From Pseudolysobacter antarcticus (GTDB lineage: Bacteria > Pseudomonadota > Gammaproteobacteria > Xanthomonadales > Rhodanobacteraceae): 64,000 nt of DNA. Shown here in pieces: positions 25,750 through 36,277 of the stretch; position 1 is the first letter of the stretch, and each line of letters begins with the position of its first letter. The notes under the pieces were generated by a model. It did no database searches and was not told the DNA's origin. It saw only the letters and a list, made by a program, of their open reading frames with translations. Position numbers and translations under genes: made by a program. The DNA is taken from contig NZ_CP035704.1 of NCBI RefSeq assembly GCF_004168365.1, forward strand, positions 4,588,001 to 4,652,000. The letters are read 5' to 3'.

Positions 25750-27615
25750 GTGAATGCACAACTCGAAAGTCTCGCCGAGGCAACCGCACATCCGCTCGCA
25801 GGCACAGCAATGAGCGGCGCGGACATCGTCGTGCAAGTGCTCGCCGACGAAGGCGTGGATGTGCTGTTCGGTTATTCCGGCGGCGCGATCTTGCCGGTGT
25901 ACGACGCGATCTTCCGCTACAACCACGAGCATGTGGATGCGCGCGGAAAAGATCCGATGCCGTTGATCGTGCCGGCCAACGAACAAGGCGCAGGATTCAT
26001 GGCGGCGGGTTATGCACGGGCGTCGGGCAAGGTCGGTGTGGCCGTGGTCACGTCAGGTCCAGGCGCGACCAACACGGTGACACCCGTGCGCGATTCGATG
26101 GCCGATTCAATCCCGCTGGTGGTGATTTGCGGCCAGGTGCCGACGCCCGCGATCGGCACTGATGCATTTCAGGAAGCGCCGATCAGCAACATCATGGGCG
26201 CCTGCGCAAAACACGTGTTTCTCGTGACGCAGGCGGCACTGCTTGAAGCCACCGTGCGCACGGCGTTCGAGCTCGCGCGCACCGGTCGTCCCGGCCCGAT
26301 CGTGATCGATATTCCGAAGGATGTGCAGAACGCCAACCTGATTTTTAAGGGTCACGGCAAGTTGCCGATTCCAGGTTATCGCGCACGCTTGCGCACGATC
26401 GAAAATGCGAGCCTCGATACCAACGCCTGCGCCGAATTTTTCGCCGCATTGCAACTCGCGAAACGTCCGCTGATCTATGCTGGCGGCGGCGTGATTGCCG
26501 CGGATGCGACGCGCGCGTTACGCGATTTTGCACAGGAGTTTGCGATTCCGATCACAACCACCCTGATGGGTCTCGGCGCATGCGATACGACCGAGCCGCT
26601 GGCATTGCACATGCTCGGCATGCACGGCACCGCCTACGCCAATTACAGCGTTGATGATTGCGATTTTGTATTCGCGCTCGGCGCGCGTTTCGATGATCGT
26701 GTTGCCGGCGTGCCGGAAAAATTTGCTGCCGGTGCAAAATTCATCGCCCAGATCGATATCGATCCGGCCGAGATCGGCAAAGTGAAAAGAGTGCACTGGC
26801 ATCATCTCGGTGATCTTGCCAATGCCCTGGATCGATTGCGCGAATACGCGTCGGCGCGCGGATTTGCGCCGCACGCCGATGGCCGTTTCAGCGATTGGCA
26901 TGCGCATATCGCTGCACTGAAACGCGATCACGCGATGAACTACGATCGCGACAGCGCGCTGATCCAACCGTATGCAGTCATCGAGGCGATCAATGCGATC
27001 ACGCAGGGCCGCGCGATCATCAGCACCGGCGTCGGCCAGCATCAGATGTGGGCGGCGCAATATTTCGATTTTCGCGAGCCGCGGCATTGGCTTACGTCGG
27101 GCTCGATGGGCACGATGGGTTTTGGATTGCCGGCGGCGATCGGCGCGCAGTTCGCGCGGCGCGATGCGATCGTGATTGACATCGACGGCGACGCCAGCAT
27201 CCGCATGAATCTCGGCGAGCTCGAAACTGTTACCACCTACGATTTGCCGATCAAGGTGGTCGTACTCAACAACTGCGGCGACGGCATGGTGCGGCAGTGG
27301 CAGAAACTTTTTTTCAAGGGCCGTTTCGCCGGTTCCGACAAAAGTCTGCACAAGAAGGATTTCGTCAAGGCGGCGCAGGCCGACGGATTTATCTGGGCGC
27401 AGCGTCTGGACAAACCCGACGACATCGCGCGCGTGATCGCCGATTTCATTGCATTCGAAGGGCCGGCGTTTCTCGAAGTGATGATCGATCCGGATGCCGG
27501 CGTGTATCCGATGATCGGCCCGGGCGCGGCTTATGCGCAGATGATTACCGGTGATTTCATCGCCTCGCGCAAGCCGCCGGAACTCGCCGCGACCAATGTC
27601 TCCGGCATGTTCTGA
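25750..27615 (+). CDS. ilvB: Acetolactate synthase large (catalytic) subunit
   Basis: 621 residues from GTG 25750; ATG 25810 is an alternative that removes a poorly conserved 20-residue extension. The ThDP glutamate is in VPANEQGAGFMAAGYARASG and the ThDP/Mg site in DIDGDASIRMNLGELET, with VVLNNCGDGMVRQWQ close after. The central FAD domain and RFDDRVAGVPEKFA are typical of the AHAS large chain. It condenses pyruvate or 2-oxobutyrate. The partner gene ilvH follows in the same transcript. Confidence 0.95.
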   Translation: MNAQLESLAEATAHPLAGTAMSGADIVVQVLADEGVDVLFGYSGGAILPVYDAIFRYNHEHVDARGKDPMPLIVPANEQGAGFMAAGYARASGKVGVAVVTSGPGATNTVTPVRDSMADSIPLVVICGQVPTPAIGTDAFQEAPISNIMGACAKHVFLVTQAALLEATVRTAFELARTGRPGPIVIDIPKDVQNANLIFKGHGKLPIPGYRARLRTIENASLDTNACAEFFAALQLAKRPLIYAGGGVIAADATRALRDFAQEFAIPITTTLMGLGACDTTEPLALHMLGMHGTAYANYSVDDCDFVFALGARFDDRVAGVPEKFAAGAKFIAQIDIDPAEIGKVKRVHWHHLGDLANALDRLREYASARGFAPHADGRFSDWHAHIAALKRDHAMNYDRDSALIQPYAVIEAINAITQGRAIISTGVGQHQMWAAQYFDFREPRHWLTSGSMGTMGFGLPAAIGAQFARRDAIVIDIDGDASIRMNLGELETVTTYDLPIKVVVLNNCGDGMVRQWQKLFFKGRFAGSDKSLHKKDFVKAAQADGFIWAQRLDKPDDIARVIADFIAFEGPAFLEVMIDPDAGVYPMIGPGAAYAQMITGDFIASRKPPELAATNVSGMF

Positions 27616-27754
27616 GCGGCACCGCAAAAATATTTTCCGCCCATAATTCCATCGAGATTCGTCCATGTCCTCCACCCTGCTATCACGTTCCGCCCACCCA
27701 GCCGAAACCGAGCAGCAAGGCTGGTGGCCCCATCGCCAAGGACGTCATCAGACC

Positions 27755-28255
27755 ATGCGCCACATCATTTCCCTGCTGCTGCAAAACGAAGCGGGCGCAC
27801 TTGCACGCGTCGCCGGATTATTCTCGGCGCGCGGCTACAACATCGAATCGCTCAGCGTCGCTGCCACGCACGAACCGCAGGTTTCCAGACTTACCTTGGT
27901 GATCTACGGCGACGAAGCGGTGATCGATCAAATCATCAAGCAATCACGCAAACTGATCGACGTGCTCGATGTGGTCGACCTCACGTCGCGCGCGCATCTC
28001 GAATCGGAATTGCTGATTGTAAAAGTCGAAGTCATGGTCGGCCGCGAAGACGCGCTCGACGCGTGCCTGTATCGCCACCACAGCTTCACCATCGATGAAA
28101 CCGACCGCGTGCGCACCTTGCAGTTCGCCGGTCGCGGCGAACTCGTGGATGCGTTTCTGCGGGAACTCTCGGGCGTCTCGCGGCTGCTCGAACTCGCGCG
28201 CAGTGGCACCGCGGCGGTGGAATGCGGCAAGGCGATTCTGGCTGGCGCGGGCTGA
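27755..28255 (+). CDS. ilvH: Acetolactate synthase small (regulatory) subunit
   Basis: 166 residues from ATG 27755 (MRHIISLLLQNEAGALARV), the normal start of the family. The frame is open back to ATG 27665, which would add 30 residues without family resemblance. The N-terminal ACT domain binds valine and the C-terminal domain activates the large chain. Last gene of the leu-ilv operon. Confidence 0.93.
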   Translation: MRHIISLLLQNEAGALARVAGLFSARGYNIESLSVAATHEPQVSRLTLVIYGDEAVIDQIIKQSRKLIDVLDVVDLTSRAHLESELLIVKVEVMVGREDALDACLYRHHSFTIDETDRVRTLQFAGRGELVDAFLRELSGVSRLLELARSGTAAVECGKAILAGAG

Positions 28256-28399
28256 GTCGACGCGGTAGTCGGCGTGGTCTTTCACTGGCGAGGCATAACG
28301 CGACAGCTACTGTTTAAATGAGCTTGTCCGCGCATCATCCAAGCGCGATACTCGATCCCATCTCGCGTCACTCCGATGTCGGGAACTGGCGGGAGTGAC

Positions 28400-28837
28400 G
28401 TGGTGGCATCGAGCAACGGCTGGTTTGTCTGGGCATTACTCTCGGCGATGTTCGCCGCGTTCACCGCGATCTTCGCCAAGATCGGACTCGAAGGCATCGA
28501 CTCCGATTACGCCACACTGATCCGCACGTTCGTGATCATCGCCGTGCTCGGCGGCTTTGTATATTTCACCGGCAAATGGAGCAACCCGCTCGCGCTGCCA
28601 CCGCGAACATGGTTATTCCTGACCTTGTCGGGGCTCGCCACCGGCGCGTCGTGGGTGTGTTATTTCCGCGCGCTTAAAATCGGTGAAGCCTCGAAAGTTG
28701 CACCCGTCGATAAACTGAGTCTAGTGCTGGTCGCGATTTTTGCATTCGCCTTTCTCGGCGAGCGCCCGAGCCTGCGCGAATGGTTCGGCATTGCCATGGT
28801 CGGCGCTGGCGTGATCGTGCTCGGTTTCAAGCGCTGA
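28400..28837 (+). CDS. Half-size EamA-domain membrane transporter
   Basis: 145 residues from GTG 28400, which has GGGAG five bases upstream; ATG 28376 is an in-frame alternative. One EamA/DMT unit with five hydrophobic segments: SAMFAAFTAIFAKIGLEGI near the start and SLREWFGIAMVGAGVIVLG at the end. Such half-size members are thought to work as dimers and export or import small metabolites; the substrate is unknown. About 145 bases after ilvH, possibly read from the same transcript, which would fit an amino-acid-related carrier. Confidence 0.85.
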   Translation: MVASSNGWFVWALLSAMFAAFTAIFAKIGLEGIDSDYATLIRTFVIIAVLGGFVYFTGKWSNPLALPPRTWLFLTLSGLATGASWVCYFRALKIGEASKVAPVDKLSLVLVAIFAFAFLGERPSLREWFGIAMVGAGVIVLGFKR

Positions 28838-28846
28838 TCGGCGCGC

Positions 28847-29617
28847 ATGAAAATCGTCATCGCCGGGCAGGCCAAATCCGGCACAACCGCACTTTATTAC
28901 GCTGTGAAAAATGCGCTAGCGCGCGACTACATTTGCCTGTTCGAGCCATGCGAATTCACGCAGCAAAACGAAACCGATGTGCTGGTCAAGATCCTGATCA
29001 ATCCCTCGTTGCGCGCCGCCGATTTCGATGACTTCGAGAAAAAAATCCTGCTCGTGCGCGATCCGCGTGACAACCTCGTCAGCCGCATGCTGTATTGCAT
29101 CTTCGATCAGTCGTTCGCAACCGATCAAGATAAAGTCGCGGAATTCCTGCAGTGCCTCGAACGCAAGCGCCAGTCACCATCAACGGTTGCGTTGCTCGAA
29201 TTGCTGACGTTATTGGGACAATTATCGGGCGAAGACCTGCTCGAACGTTTCCTCAAACGTCACCATCTCGGACTGCAGTTCGCTGCGCAGCGTCCCGCCT
29301 ATTTCGTGTATCGATATGAGGATTTCCTCGCCGGAAAAACTACTGCCATCGAAGCCCATCTGGGCGTCGTATTTTCGGCCGGACGCCAAGTGGATCCGAT
29401 CCACGCGCGCGTCCTGCGCACGGGCGCCGCCGCCGACTGGCGCAACTGGTTTACGCCGACCGATGTCGATTTCTTCAAACCCCATTTCCAGCAATATCTA
29501 GCCGAATACGGATACGAAACCGATTGGAATCTCGCAGCCGATCCGTTGATTTCAGCAGCCCATTCCACCGACTACGTGCGGCGGCTGGTTTCCGAACGCG
29601 TTGCTACGCCTCGATAA
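28847..29617 (+). CDS. Sulfotransferase-fold protein
   Basis: 256 residues. AGQAKSGTTALYYAV at the start is the 5'-phosphosulfate (PSB) loop and LLVRDPRDNLVSRML is the 3'-phosphate motif of PAPS-dependent sulfotransferases. Ten bases after the EamA gene, so probably co-transcribed. Acceptor unknown. P-loop proteins of this group are not always active sulfotransferases. Confidence 0.75.
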   Translation: MKIVIAGQAKSGTTALYYAVKNALARDYICLFEPCEFTQQNETDVLVKILINPSLRAADFDDFEKKILLVRDPRDNLVSRMLYCIFDQSFATDQDKVAEFLQCLERKRQSPSTVALLELLTLLGQLSGEDLLERFLKRHHLGLQFAAQRPAYFVYRYEDFLAGKTTAIEAHLGVVFSAGRQVDPIHARVLRTGAAADWRNWFTPTDVDFFKPHFQQYLAEYGYETDWNLAADPLISAAHSTDYVRRLVSERVATPR

Positions 29618-29671
29618 TCGAATACCTTTTGAAAATCTGCCCGATGTCATCTATTTCAGGAAACCCACGTC

Positions 29672-30103
29672 ATGACCGCTCAGCAACCAGAAACCGTCCG
29701 GAACGCACTCATCGAATGGCACCGCATGATCGCAAGCAGCGACTTGAGTGCGCTGCCAGCATTGCTGCATCCCGATGCGTTGTTCCGCTCGCCGATGGCG
29801 TTCAAGCCGTATCGCAGCGCGCAGGCAGTGGCGATGATCCTCGGCACCGTGATCACGATCTTCAAGAACTTCGTCTACGAGCGTCAATTCATCAGCGGCG
29901 ATGGCATGAGCGTGACCTTGGAATTCAGCGCGATGGTCGGCGACAAACAACTCAAGGGTGTCGACCTGATCCGTTTCGACGAGCACGGCAAGATCGTCGA
30001 GTTCGAAGTGATGATCCGCCCGATCAATGCCACCGCGGCGCTCGGTGAGGAAATGGGCAAACGCCTTGGCGCATTGCTACCTGCGTTCAAGACTGCGCCT
30101 TGA
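29672..30103 (+). CDS. NTF2/SnoaL-like protein
   Basis: 143 residues of the cone-shaped NTF2-like fold (IEWHRMIASSDLSALPALLHPDALFRSPM; FDEHGKIVEFEVMIRP). Such small proteins can be isomerases, hydrolases or ligand binders; nothing in the sequence tells which. Stand-alone, 54 bases after the sulfotransferase gene. Confidence 0.75.
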   Translation: MTAQQPETVRNALIEWHRMIASSDLSALPALLHPDALFRSPMAFKPYRSAQAVAMILGTVITIFKNFVYERQFISGDGMSVTLEFSAMVGDKQLKGVDLIRFDEHGKIVEFEVMIRPINATAALGEEMGKRLGALLPAFKTAP

Positions 30104-30225
30104 AAGCAAAGACCGATCTGAAGTCACGTAGCAGCGCTTTTCGCGTCCAGGGACTTGCCCGCGTTCTCGCCAATGCACGCCTTCGACAGGGAAGGCATGC
30201 GCGGTTTTGAATCATCAGCCAAGGC

Positions 30226-30498
30226 TCACTCAGCCGTGGTCGGGTCGATCGTCGAGCGCACCTGCGAAACCCGGTTCGCCGGAAATCCTCCTTGACGAGC
30301 GTGCTCACGCACCGCCTCCTCATTCGGCGCAATATAGACGCAATACAGCTTGTCGTCGGTCACGTAACTCTGCAGCCACTGGATCTGCTGGCCCATGCCC
30401 TGCAGCACGCTGCATGATTTTTGCGAGACGGCATTCAGTTCCTGCGCGGAAAGTTTTCCGGCGCCGGGAATTTCTCTTTCGATGACGAACTTGGGCAT
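30226..30498 (-). CDS. DUF4242 family small protein
   Basis: 90 residues with MPKFVIEREIPGAGKLS and SYVTDDKLYCVYIAPNEEAVREHA, the ferredoxin-like DUF4242 pattern (SCO4226-type, one member of which binds nickel). Transcribed away from the peptidase gene. Function here unknown. Confidence 0.75.
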   Translation of the reverse strand: MPKFVIEREIPGAGKLSAQELNAVSQKSCSVLQGMGQQIQWLQSYVTDDKLYCVYIAPNEEAVREHARQGGFPANRVSQVRSTIDPTTAE

Positions 30499-30788
30499 GA
30501 CGATGATTTCCTCTGATTTTGCGAATGGATCCTCCCGCTCGACAAACCGTGGAATCGTTGACGTTATTGTTCGTCACAACAATTAAATTCCGGCATGTCG
30601 AGTCGGTCTGTATCGATAACGCCATCTTGCGAATATTTGCGACATTCTTGACCGTGGCGTCCATGATCCGCGATCAGGTGCACCACCAAGCAACTCCGCA
30701 CACCACAGTTGTCACTCCGTGTGATGGGCGCTATCGTCGCGCGACTTCGATTCGTTTGCCGCCAACCGCGCCGCCACAAGGGTGGCCC

Positions 30789-32282
30789 ATGGACAGAAAC
30801 TGCATGTTGATTCCGCTGTTTATCGCTTCCGCGCTCGCGAGCGCCACGGGTACTGCCGATCTCACCATCGGCCAACTCACCTTTTCCGCGTGCGAGCTGT
30901 CGCGGCCGAAGAGCAGCGCGACCACGGCGGCGTTGTGCGCGCCGTTCGAGGTCCCGGAAAATCGTGATGCTCCGAACGGCCGCAAGATCGCGTTGCGCCT
31001 CGCGCTGATCCGCGCCGAATCCGGTTCGCCGAAATCCGACATCGTCGTGTATCTGGCCGGCGGGCCGGGCCAGGCCGCGACCGAAACGTATTCAGGCATG
31101 GCCGGCGCGCTGGCGCCGCTGAATCGTACGCATCACATTCTGTTGCTCGACCAACGCGGCACTGGCGGTTCGCATGCATTGAAGTGTGCGCATGCCGATG
31201 AAGAGAAAGACTATGATGACGAGGATGAAAACAATGCTGGCGTCGATCACGAGATCGAACAGATGCAGAGCGAACTCACGGATTGCCTGAGCAAGCTCGA
31301 TGCTGATCCGCGTTTTTACACTACCAGCGATGCAGTGCGCGATCTCGAAGACGTGCGCGAAAAACTCGGCAAACCGCAGTTCGATCTGGTCGGTGTGTCG
31401 TACGGCACACGCATGGCGCAAGCGTATTTGCGCGCGCATGCTGATGGCGTGCGCAGCGTGATTCTGGATGGCGTGGTGCCGAACGAGATGATTGTCGGCG
31501 CGAGTTTTGCGGGCGATCTCGAAAGCGCGCTCAAGCTCGATTTCGTCAACTGCAATAAATCACCCGAGTGCGCCAAACGCTTCGGCGATCCGTACAAAAC
31601 CCTGTATGCATTGCGCGGCAAGCTGCGCGATTCACCATCCCGCGTGACGATTGCCGATCCGCAAACCTTCCAGCCGATCCAGCGCAGTGTCAACGAAAGT
31701 ACGCTGGCCGGCCTCGTGCGGCTGTTCGCCTACAGCAGCGAAACGGCAGCGTTGCTGCCGCTGTCGCTGGATCAGGCCATCCACGGCAATTACGCGCCGC
31801 TGCTCGGCCAAAGCAAGCTCATCAGCGGCGATCTGGATGTGAGTATCACCGGCGGCATGGAGCTCAGCGTGATCTGCGCCGAGGATGCCGACCTGCTCAA
31901 GCCGACGCCCGAAGATGCCGATACGATACTCGGCAACAAGGTGCTCGAAGGCATCCAGGCCGAATGCAAGATCTGGCCTCACGGAACACGTCCGGCGGAT
32001 TTCCATACGCCGCTGAAATCCGATAAATCGATACTGTTGTTGTCCGGCGAAAACGATCCGGTCACGCCGCCGGCGAATGCAGAACTGGTGTTGAAAAATC
32101 TGCCGAACGGACGTCATCTGATCGCCAAAGGTCAGGGCCATAACGTGATCTTGCGCGGCTGTCTGCCGCGGCTCGCGGCAAAATTCGTCGACACGCTGGA
32201 TGCAAAAAAACTCGATGCGGCGTGTGTCGATACGCTTGGGCCGGTGCCGGCATTTCTCGATTTCAACGGAGCCGCGCCATGA
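30789..32282 (+). CDS. Secreted alpha/beta hydrolase, S33 tripeptidyl-aminopeptidase-like
   Basis: 497 residues from ATG 30789, which gives a signal peptide (LIPLFIASALASATG); an open frame extends upstream but without export signal. The catalytic triad is visible: Ser in LVGVSYGTRMAQAYL, Asp in LSGENDPVTPPAN, His in KGQGHNVIL. LAGGPGQAATE is the oxyanion region. The C-terminal TAP-like domain is present. It probably removes N-terminal residues from peptides in the periplasm. Its stop overlaps the ABC ATPase start (ATGA). Confidence 0.88.
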   Translation: MDRNCMLIPLFIASALASATGTADLTIGQLTFSACELSRPKSSATTAALCAPFEVPENRDAPNGRKIALRLALIRAESGSPKSDIVVYLAGGPGQAATETYSGMAGALAPLNRTHHILLLDQRGTGGSHALKCAHADEEKDYDDEDENNAGVDHEIEQMQSELTDCLSKLDADPRFYTTSDAVRDLEDVREKLGKPQFDLVGVSYGTRMAQAYLRAHADGVRSVILDGVVPNEMIVGASFAGDLESALKLDFVNCNKSPECAKRFGDPYKTLYALRGKLRDSPSRVTIADPQTFQPIQRSVNESTLAGLVRLFAYSSETAALLPLSLDQAIHGNYAPLLGQSKLISGDLDVSITGGMELSVICAEDADLLKPTPEDADTILGNKVLEGIQAECKIWPHGTRPADFHTPLKSDKSILLLSGENDPVTPPANAELVLKNLPNGRHLIAKGQGHNVILRGCLPRLAAKFVDTLDAKKLDAACVDTLGPVPAFLDFNGAAP

Positions 32283-33013
32283 TCGAAGCCCGCGATCTGC
32301 ACAAGGCATTCGGTGTGGTGAAAGCCGCCGAAGGCGTTTCGTTCATCGCGCGCGATGGCGAAATCACCGGCCTGCTCGGTCCGAACGGCGCCGGCAAAAC
32401 CACCACGCTGCGCATGCTCTACACCTTGATGCGACCCGATCGCGGCGCGGTGCTAATCGATGGTCGCAACGTCGCCGACGAAGCGGAAACCGTGCGCCGC
32501 GCACTGGGCGTGTTGCCGGATGCGCGCGGCCTGTACAAGCGCCTGACCGCGCGCGAAAACATCGAATATTTCGCGCAGCTGCACGGCCTCGATGCGGCCA
32601 CCACGCGTGCACGATGCGATGCGCTGATCGCCGCGCTCGAAATGCAGGATATCGCCGCGCGCCGCACCGAAGGTTTTTCGCAGGGGCAGCGCGTCAAGAC
32701 TGCGATCGCGCGCGCACTCGTACACGATCCGCGCAACGTGATTCTCGATGAACCGACCAACGGCCTCGATGTGATGGCGACCCGCACGATGCGCGGTTTC
32801 CTCAAGCAGTTGCGCAACGAAGGACGCTGCGTTCTGTTTTCGAGTCACATCATGCAGGAGGTCGCCGCGTTGTGTGATCGCATCGTCGTGATCGCGCACG
32901 GCCGCGTGGTCGCCGAAGGCACGCCGGACGAATTGCGCGCGAACACCGGCGAACTCAATCTGGAAGATGCGTTCGTCAAGATCATCGGCTCGGAAGAAGG
33001 TCTGCACGCATGA
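32279..33013 (+). CDS. natA: ABC transporter ATP-binding protein, NatA-like
   Basis: 244 residues with Walker A GPNGAGKTT, signature FSQGQRVKTAIARAL (SQGQ instead of SGGQ, as in the NatA branch), Walker B VILDEPTNGLD and the H-loop SSHIM. It drives the membrane protein encoded next. Overlaps the peptidase stop and the permease start. Confidence 0.9.
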   Translation: MIEARDLHKAFGVVKAAEGVSFIARDGEITGLLGPNGAGKTTTLRMLYTLMRPDRGAVLIDGRNVADEAETVRRALGVLPDARGLYKRLTARENIEYFAQLHGLDAATTRARCDALIAALEMQDIAARRTEGFSQGQRVKTAIARALVHDPRNVILDEPTNGLDVMATRTMRGFLKQLRNEGRCVLFSSHIMQEVAALCDRIVVIAHGRVVAEGTPDELRANTGELNLEDAFVKIIGSEEGLHA

Positions 33014-34203
33014 AATTCATCCATCTGAAATCGCCGATGCTCGTGGTGTTTTTCAAGGAAGTGCTGGAGAACATCCGCGACCGCCGCACCATGATCAACG
33101 CGCTGCTGATCGGCCCGTTGCTCGGCCCGCTGCTGTTCATCGTGCTGATCTCCGCGCTGACCGATCGCGAGGTGCAGAAGTCCGAAGCACCGCTGGAAGT
33201 TTCGGTGATCGGAGCGCAATACGCGCCGAACCTGATCGAATCGCTGCGCCAGCAGGGGCTGAAAATCAAACCCGCGGTAGATGATCCCGAGAAAAAAATT
33301 CACGACCAGGATGAAGAAGTGATCCTGCGTATTCCGCCGGATTTTGCGCAATCGTGGAACAAGGGCGAGACCAGCCAGGTCGAGCTGTTGCACGACAGTT
33401 CGCATCGCGATTCCGGCACGCCGGTGGAACGCCTGCGGCGCATGCTCGAAGGTTATGCGCAACGCAACGCCACCATGCGCGCGCTGGCGCGCGGCTTGAG
33501 CTTGAGCGTATCGACGCCGCTGATCGTGGCGAGCCGCGATCTGTCGACACCGCAGAGTCGCGGCGGTGTGATTTTTGCGATGCTGCCGTATTTCCTGATC
33601 ATGACCCTGTTCTACGGCGGCATGTATCTGGCGATAGATACCACCGCCGGCGAACGCGAGCGCCAGTCGCTCGAACCTCTGCTGGTGAACCCGGTCGCGC
33701 GCTGGAAAATCATGGCCGGCAAACTTAGCGCCACGTTCGTATTTGCGATGGCCGCGTTGTGCCTGAGCTTGCTCACGTTCGCGTTCAGCGGCAAGCTGAT
33801 TCCGGCCGATACGCTCGGTATTCAATTGCATCTCGGCACGTATTTCATCGTGCTCACGTTGCTCGTGATGGCGCCGCTGGCATTGCTGATCACCGCGCTG
33901 CAAACCACGATCGCCGCGTTCGCGAAAAGCTATCGCGAGGCACAAACGTTTCTCTCACTGTTGATGATGATCCCGCTGATCCCGACCATGATGCTGGCGG
34001 TGCTGCCCGTGAAACCGCAGCTATGGATGATGAGCGTACCGCTGCTCGGCCAGCATCTGCTGATCATGAAACTCGTGCGCGGCGACATCGTGACCAGCAA
34101 CGAACTCGGCCTATGTCTCGGCTGCGGATTGATCGTCGCGTTGCTGGCGTGTCTGGTTGCCGCGCTGGTCTATCGCAGCGAGCGGCTGGCGATTTCGGCG
34201 TGA
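33010..34203 (+). CDS. natB: ABC-2 type permease, NatB-like
   Basis: 397 residues. One N-terminal TM (about 32-52), a large extracytoplasmic domain (about 55-190) and five or six C-terminal TMs, the NatB/ABC-2 layout. DTTAGERERQSLEPLLVNP is the characteristic coupling segment before the membrane block. NatAB of Bacillus exports sodium; here the substrate is unproven. The peptidase gene coupled in front suggests the three act together, perhaps in peptide or envelope stress. Confidence 0.88.
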   Translation: MKFIHLKSPMLVVFFKEVLENIRDRRTMINALLIGPLLGPLLFIVLISALTDREVQKSEAPLEVSVIGAQYAPNLIESLRQQGLKIKPAVDDPEKKIHDQDEEVILRIPPDFAQSWNKGETSQVELLHDSSHRDSGTPVERLRRMLEGYAQRNATMRALARGLSLSVSTPLIVASRDLSTPQSRGGVIFAMLPYFLIMTLFYGGMYLAIDTTAGERERQSLEPLLVNPVARWKIMAGKLSATFVFAMAALCLSLLTFAFSGKLIPADTLGIQLHLGTYFIVLTLLVMAPLALLITALQTTIAAFAKSYREAQTFLSLLMMIPLIPTMMLAVLPVKPQLWMMSVPLLGQHLLIMKLVRGDIVTSNELGLCLGCGLIVALLACLVAALVYRSERLAISA

Positions 34204-34241
34204 GAGCTGGCTTGGCAACCTTCTGCGGTTGCTGAAGAACG

Positions 34242-34271
34242 CCGTCATCCCAGCGCAGGCTGAGATGACGG
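34242..34271. terminator. Hairpin between convergent natB and hemF
   Basis: Stem CCGTCATC-CCAGC/GCTG-GATGACGG with a four-base loop in the 87-base gap between two convergent genes. No T-run on either side, so it may be a transcript-end stabiliser rather than an intrinsic terminator. Confidence 0.5.
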
Positions 34272-34290
34272 ATAGGATTGACGCAAGACG

Positions 34291-35346
<1,056 letters not shown>

Positions 35347-35532
35347 CTACCGGATCATTCGCTCAAGAAAAGCGTTTCGCATTTCCGAATGCCGCCGATC
35401 CGAGCGTGCCGCTTGCAGGATTCTGTCATCGACAGTCCCTATTTTTGTCCGCGTATCTGGCCGCGAATGCGAAATGTCACCTTCGCGATTAAATCTCGTA
35501 TAGATCGATAGCCACCTAACGAAAGCGTATTC

Positions 35533-36258
35533 ATGAATTCTTTCGGTCGTCTTTGCGAAGAGTTTCCTCCGGCGAAAATGTCCGGCTCGGCACCCCTGTC
35601 GCCGCCGCGAACATCGCGTTCGAATATCGTGCGCCTCTCCGCCGTTATGCCGTCGCCAAGCAATGAGCCGACGCAGATGCTGATCGTGAAAGTTCGCCAA
35701 GGCGATGCCCGCGCACGCGAGACGCTGGTGAGTCGCTTTCTGGATCCGCTGCGTAAATGGGCGCATGGCCGCTTGCCCGCACAAGCGCGCGGCCTCGGCG
35801 ATACGGAAGATCTGGTGCAAATCACCGTGATGCGCGCGCTTACCCGCATCGAGCAGTTTCGCAATGAAGGCAAGGGCAGTTTTCTGGCGTATCTGCGACA
35901 AATCCTCATGAACGAATTGCGCGATGAAATCCGGCGCGGAAATCGCCACCCGCAATCCGTAGATATCGATGAGGATCTGGTCGACAAGAACCTGACCTCG
36001 CCGGTCGAACTGGTACTCGGACAGGATTGTCTGCGCCGCTACGAAAGCACGCTGGCAACCTTGAACCGGCGCCAGCAAAGTGTCGTCGTGATGCGCATCG
36101 AATTTTGCATGAGTTACGCCGAAATCGCTGCTGCCGTGGGCGAAACCGCCGATGGCGTACGCATGATGATCGCGCGGGCGATGGTCAAGCTCGCTGCGGG
36201 CCTCGAAGAATTCGACGACAACCGAAGTGTCGTACCGTGTGCCAGAAAACACGGTTGA
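35533..36258 (+). CDS. ECF-type sigma factor paired with a protein kinase
   Basis: 241 residues from ATG 35533; ATG 35647 (MPSPSNEPTQM) gives the normal ECF length and may be the true start. Region 2 includes LGDTEDLVQITVMRALTRIEQF and region 4 has the HTH MSYAEIAAAVGETADGVRMMIARAM. No anti-sigma gene is adjacent; instead a Ser/Thr kinase follows within 20 bases. ECF43-type sigma factors of Xanthomonas and Vibrio are activated by a neighbouring kinase through a Thr in region 2, and a Thr stands in GDTEDL here. The pairing suggests the same logic but the kinase is different (soluble). Confidence 0.8.
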   Translation: MNSFGRLCEEFPPAKMSGSAPLSPPRTSRSNIVRLSAVMPSPSNEPTQMLIVKVRQGDARARETLVSRFLDPLRKWAHGRLPAQARGLGDTEDLVQITVMRALTRIEQFRNEGKGSFLAYLRQILMNELRDEIRRGNRHPQSVDIDEDLVDKNLTSPVELVLGQDCLRRYESTLATLNRRQQSVVVMRIEFCMSYAEIAAAVGETADGVRMMIARAMVKLAAGLEEFDDNRSVVPCARKHG

Positions 36259-36277
36259 GCGCAGCCACCACGACACG

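Noticed and set aside
34242-34271. Strong intrinsic terminator after natB
   Set aside because: The stem is good but no T-run follows on either strand; kept only as a possible transcript-end hairpin.
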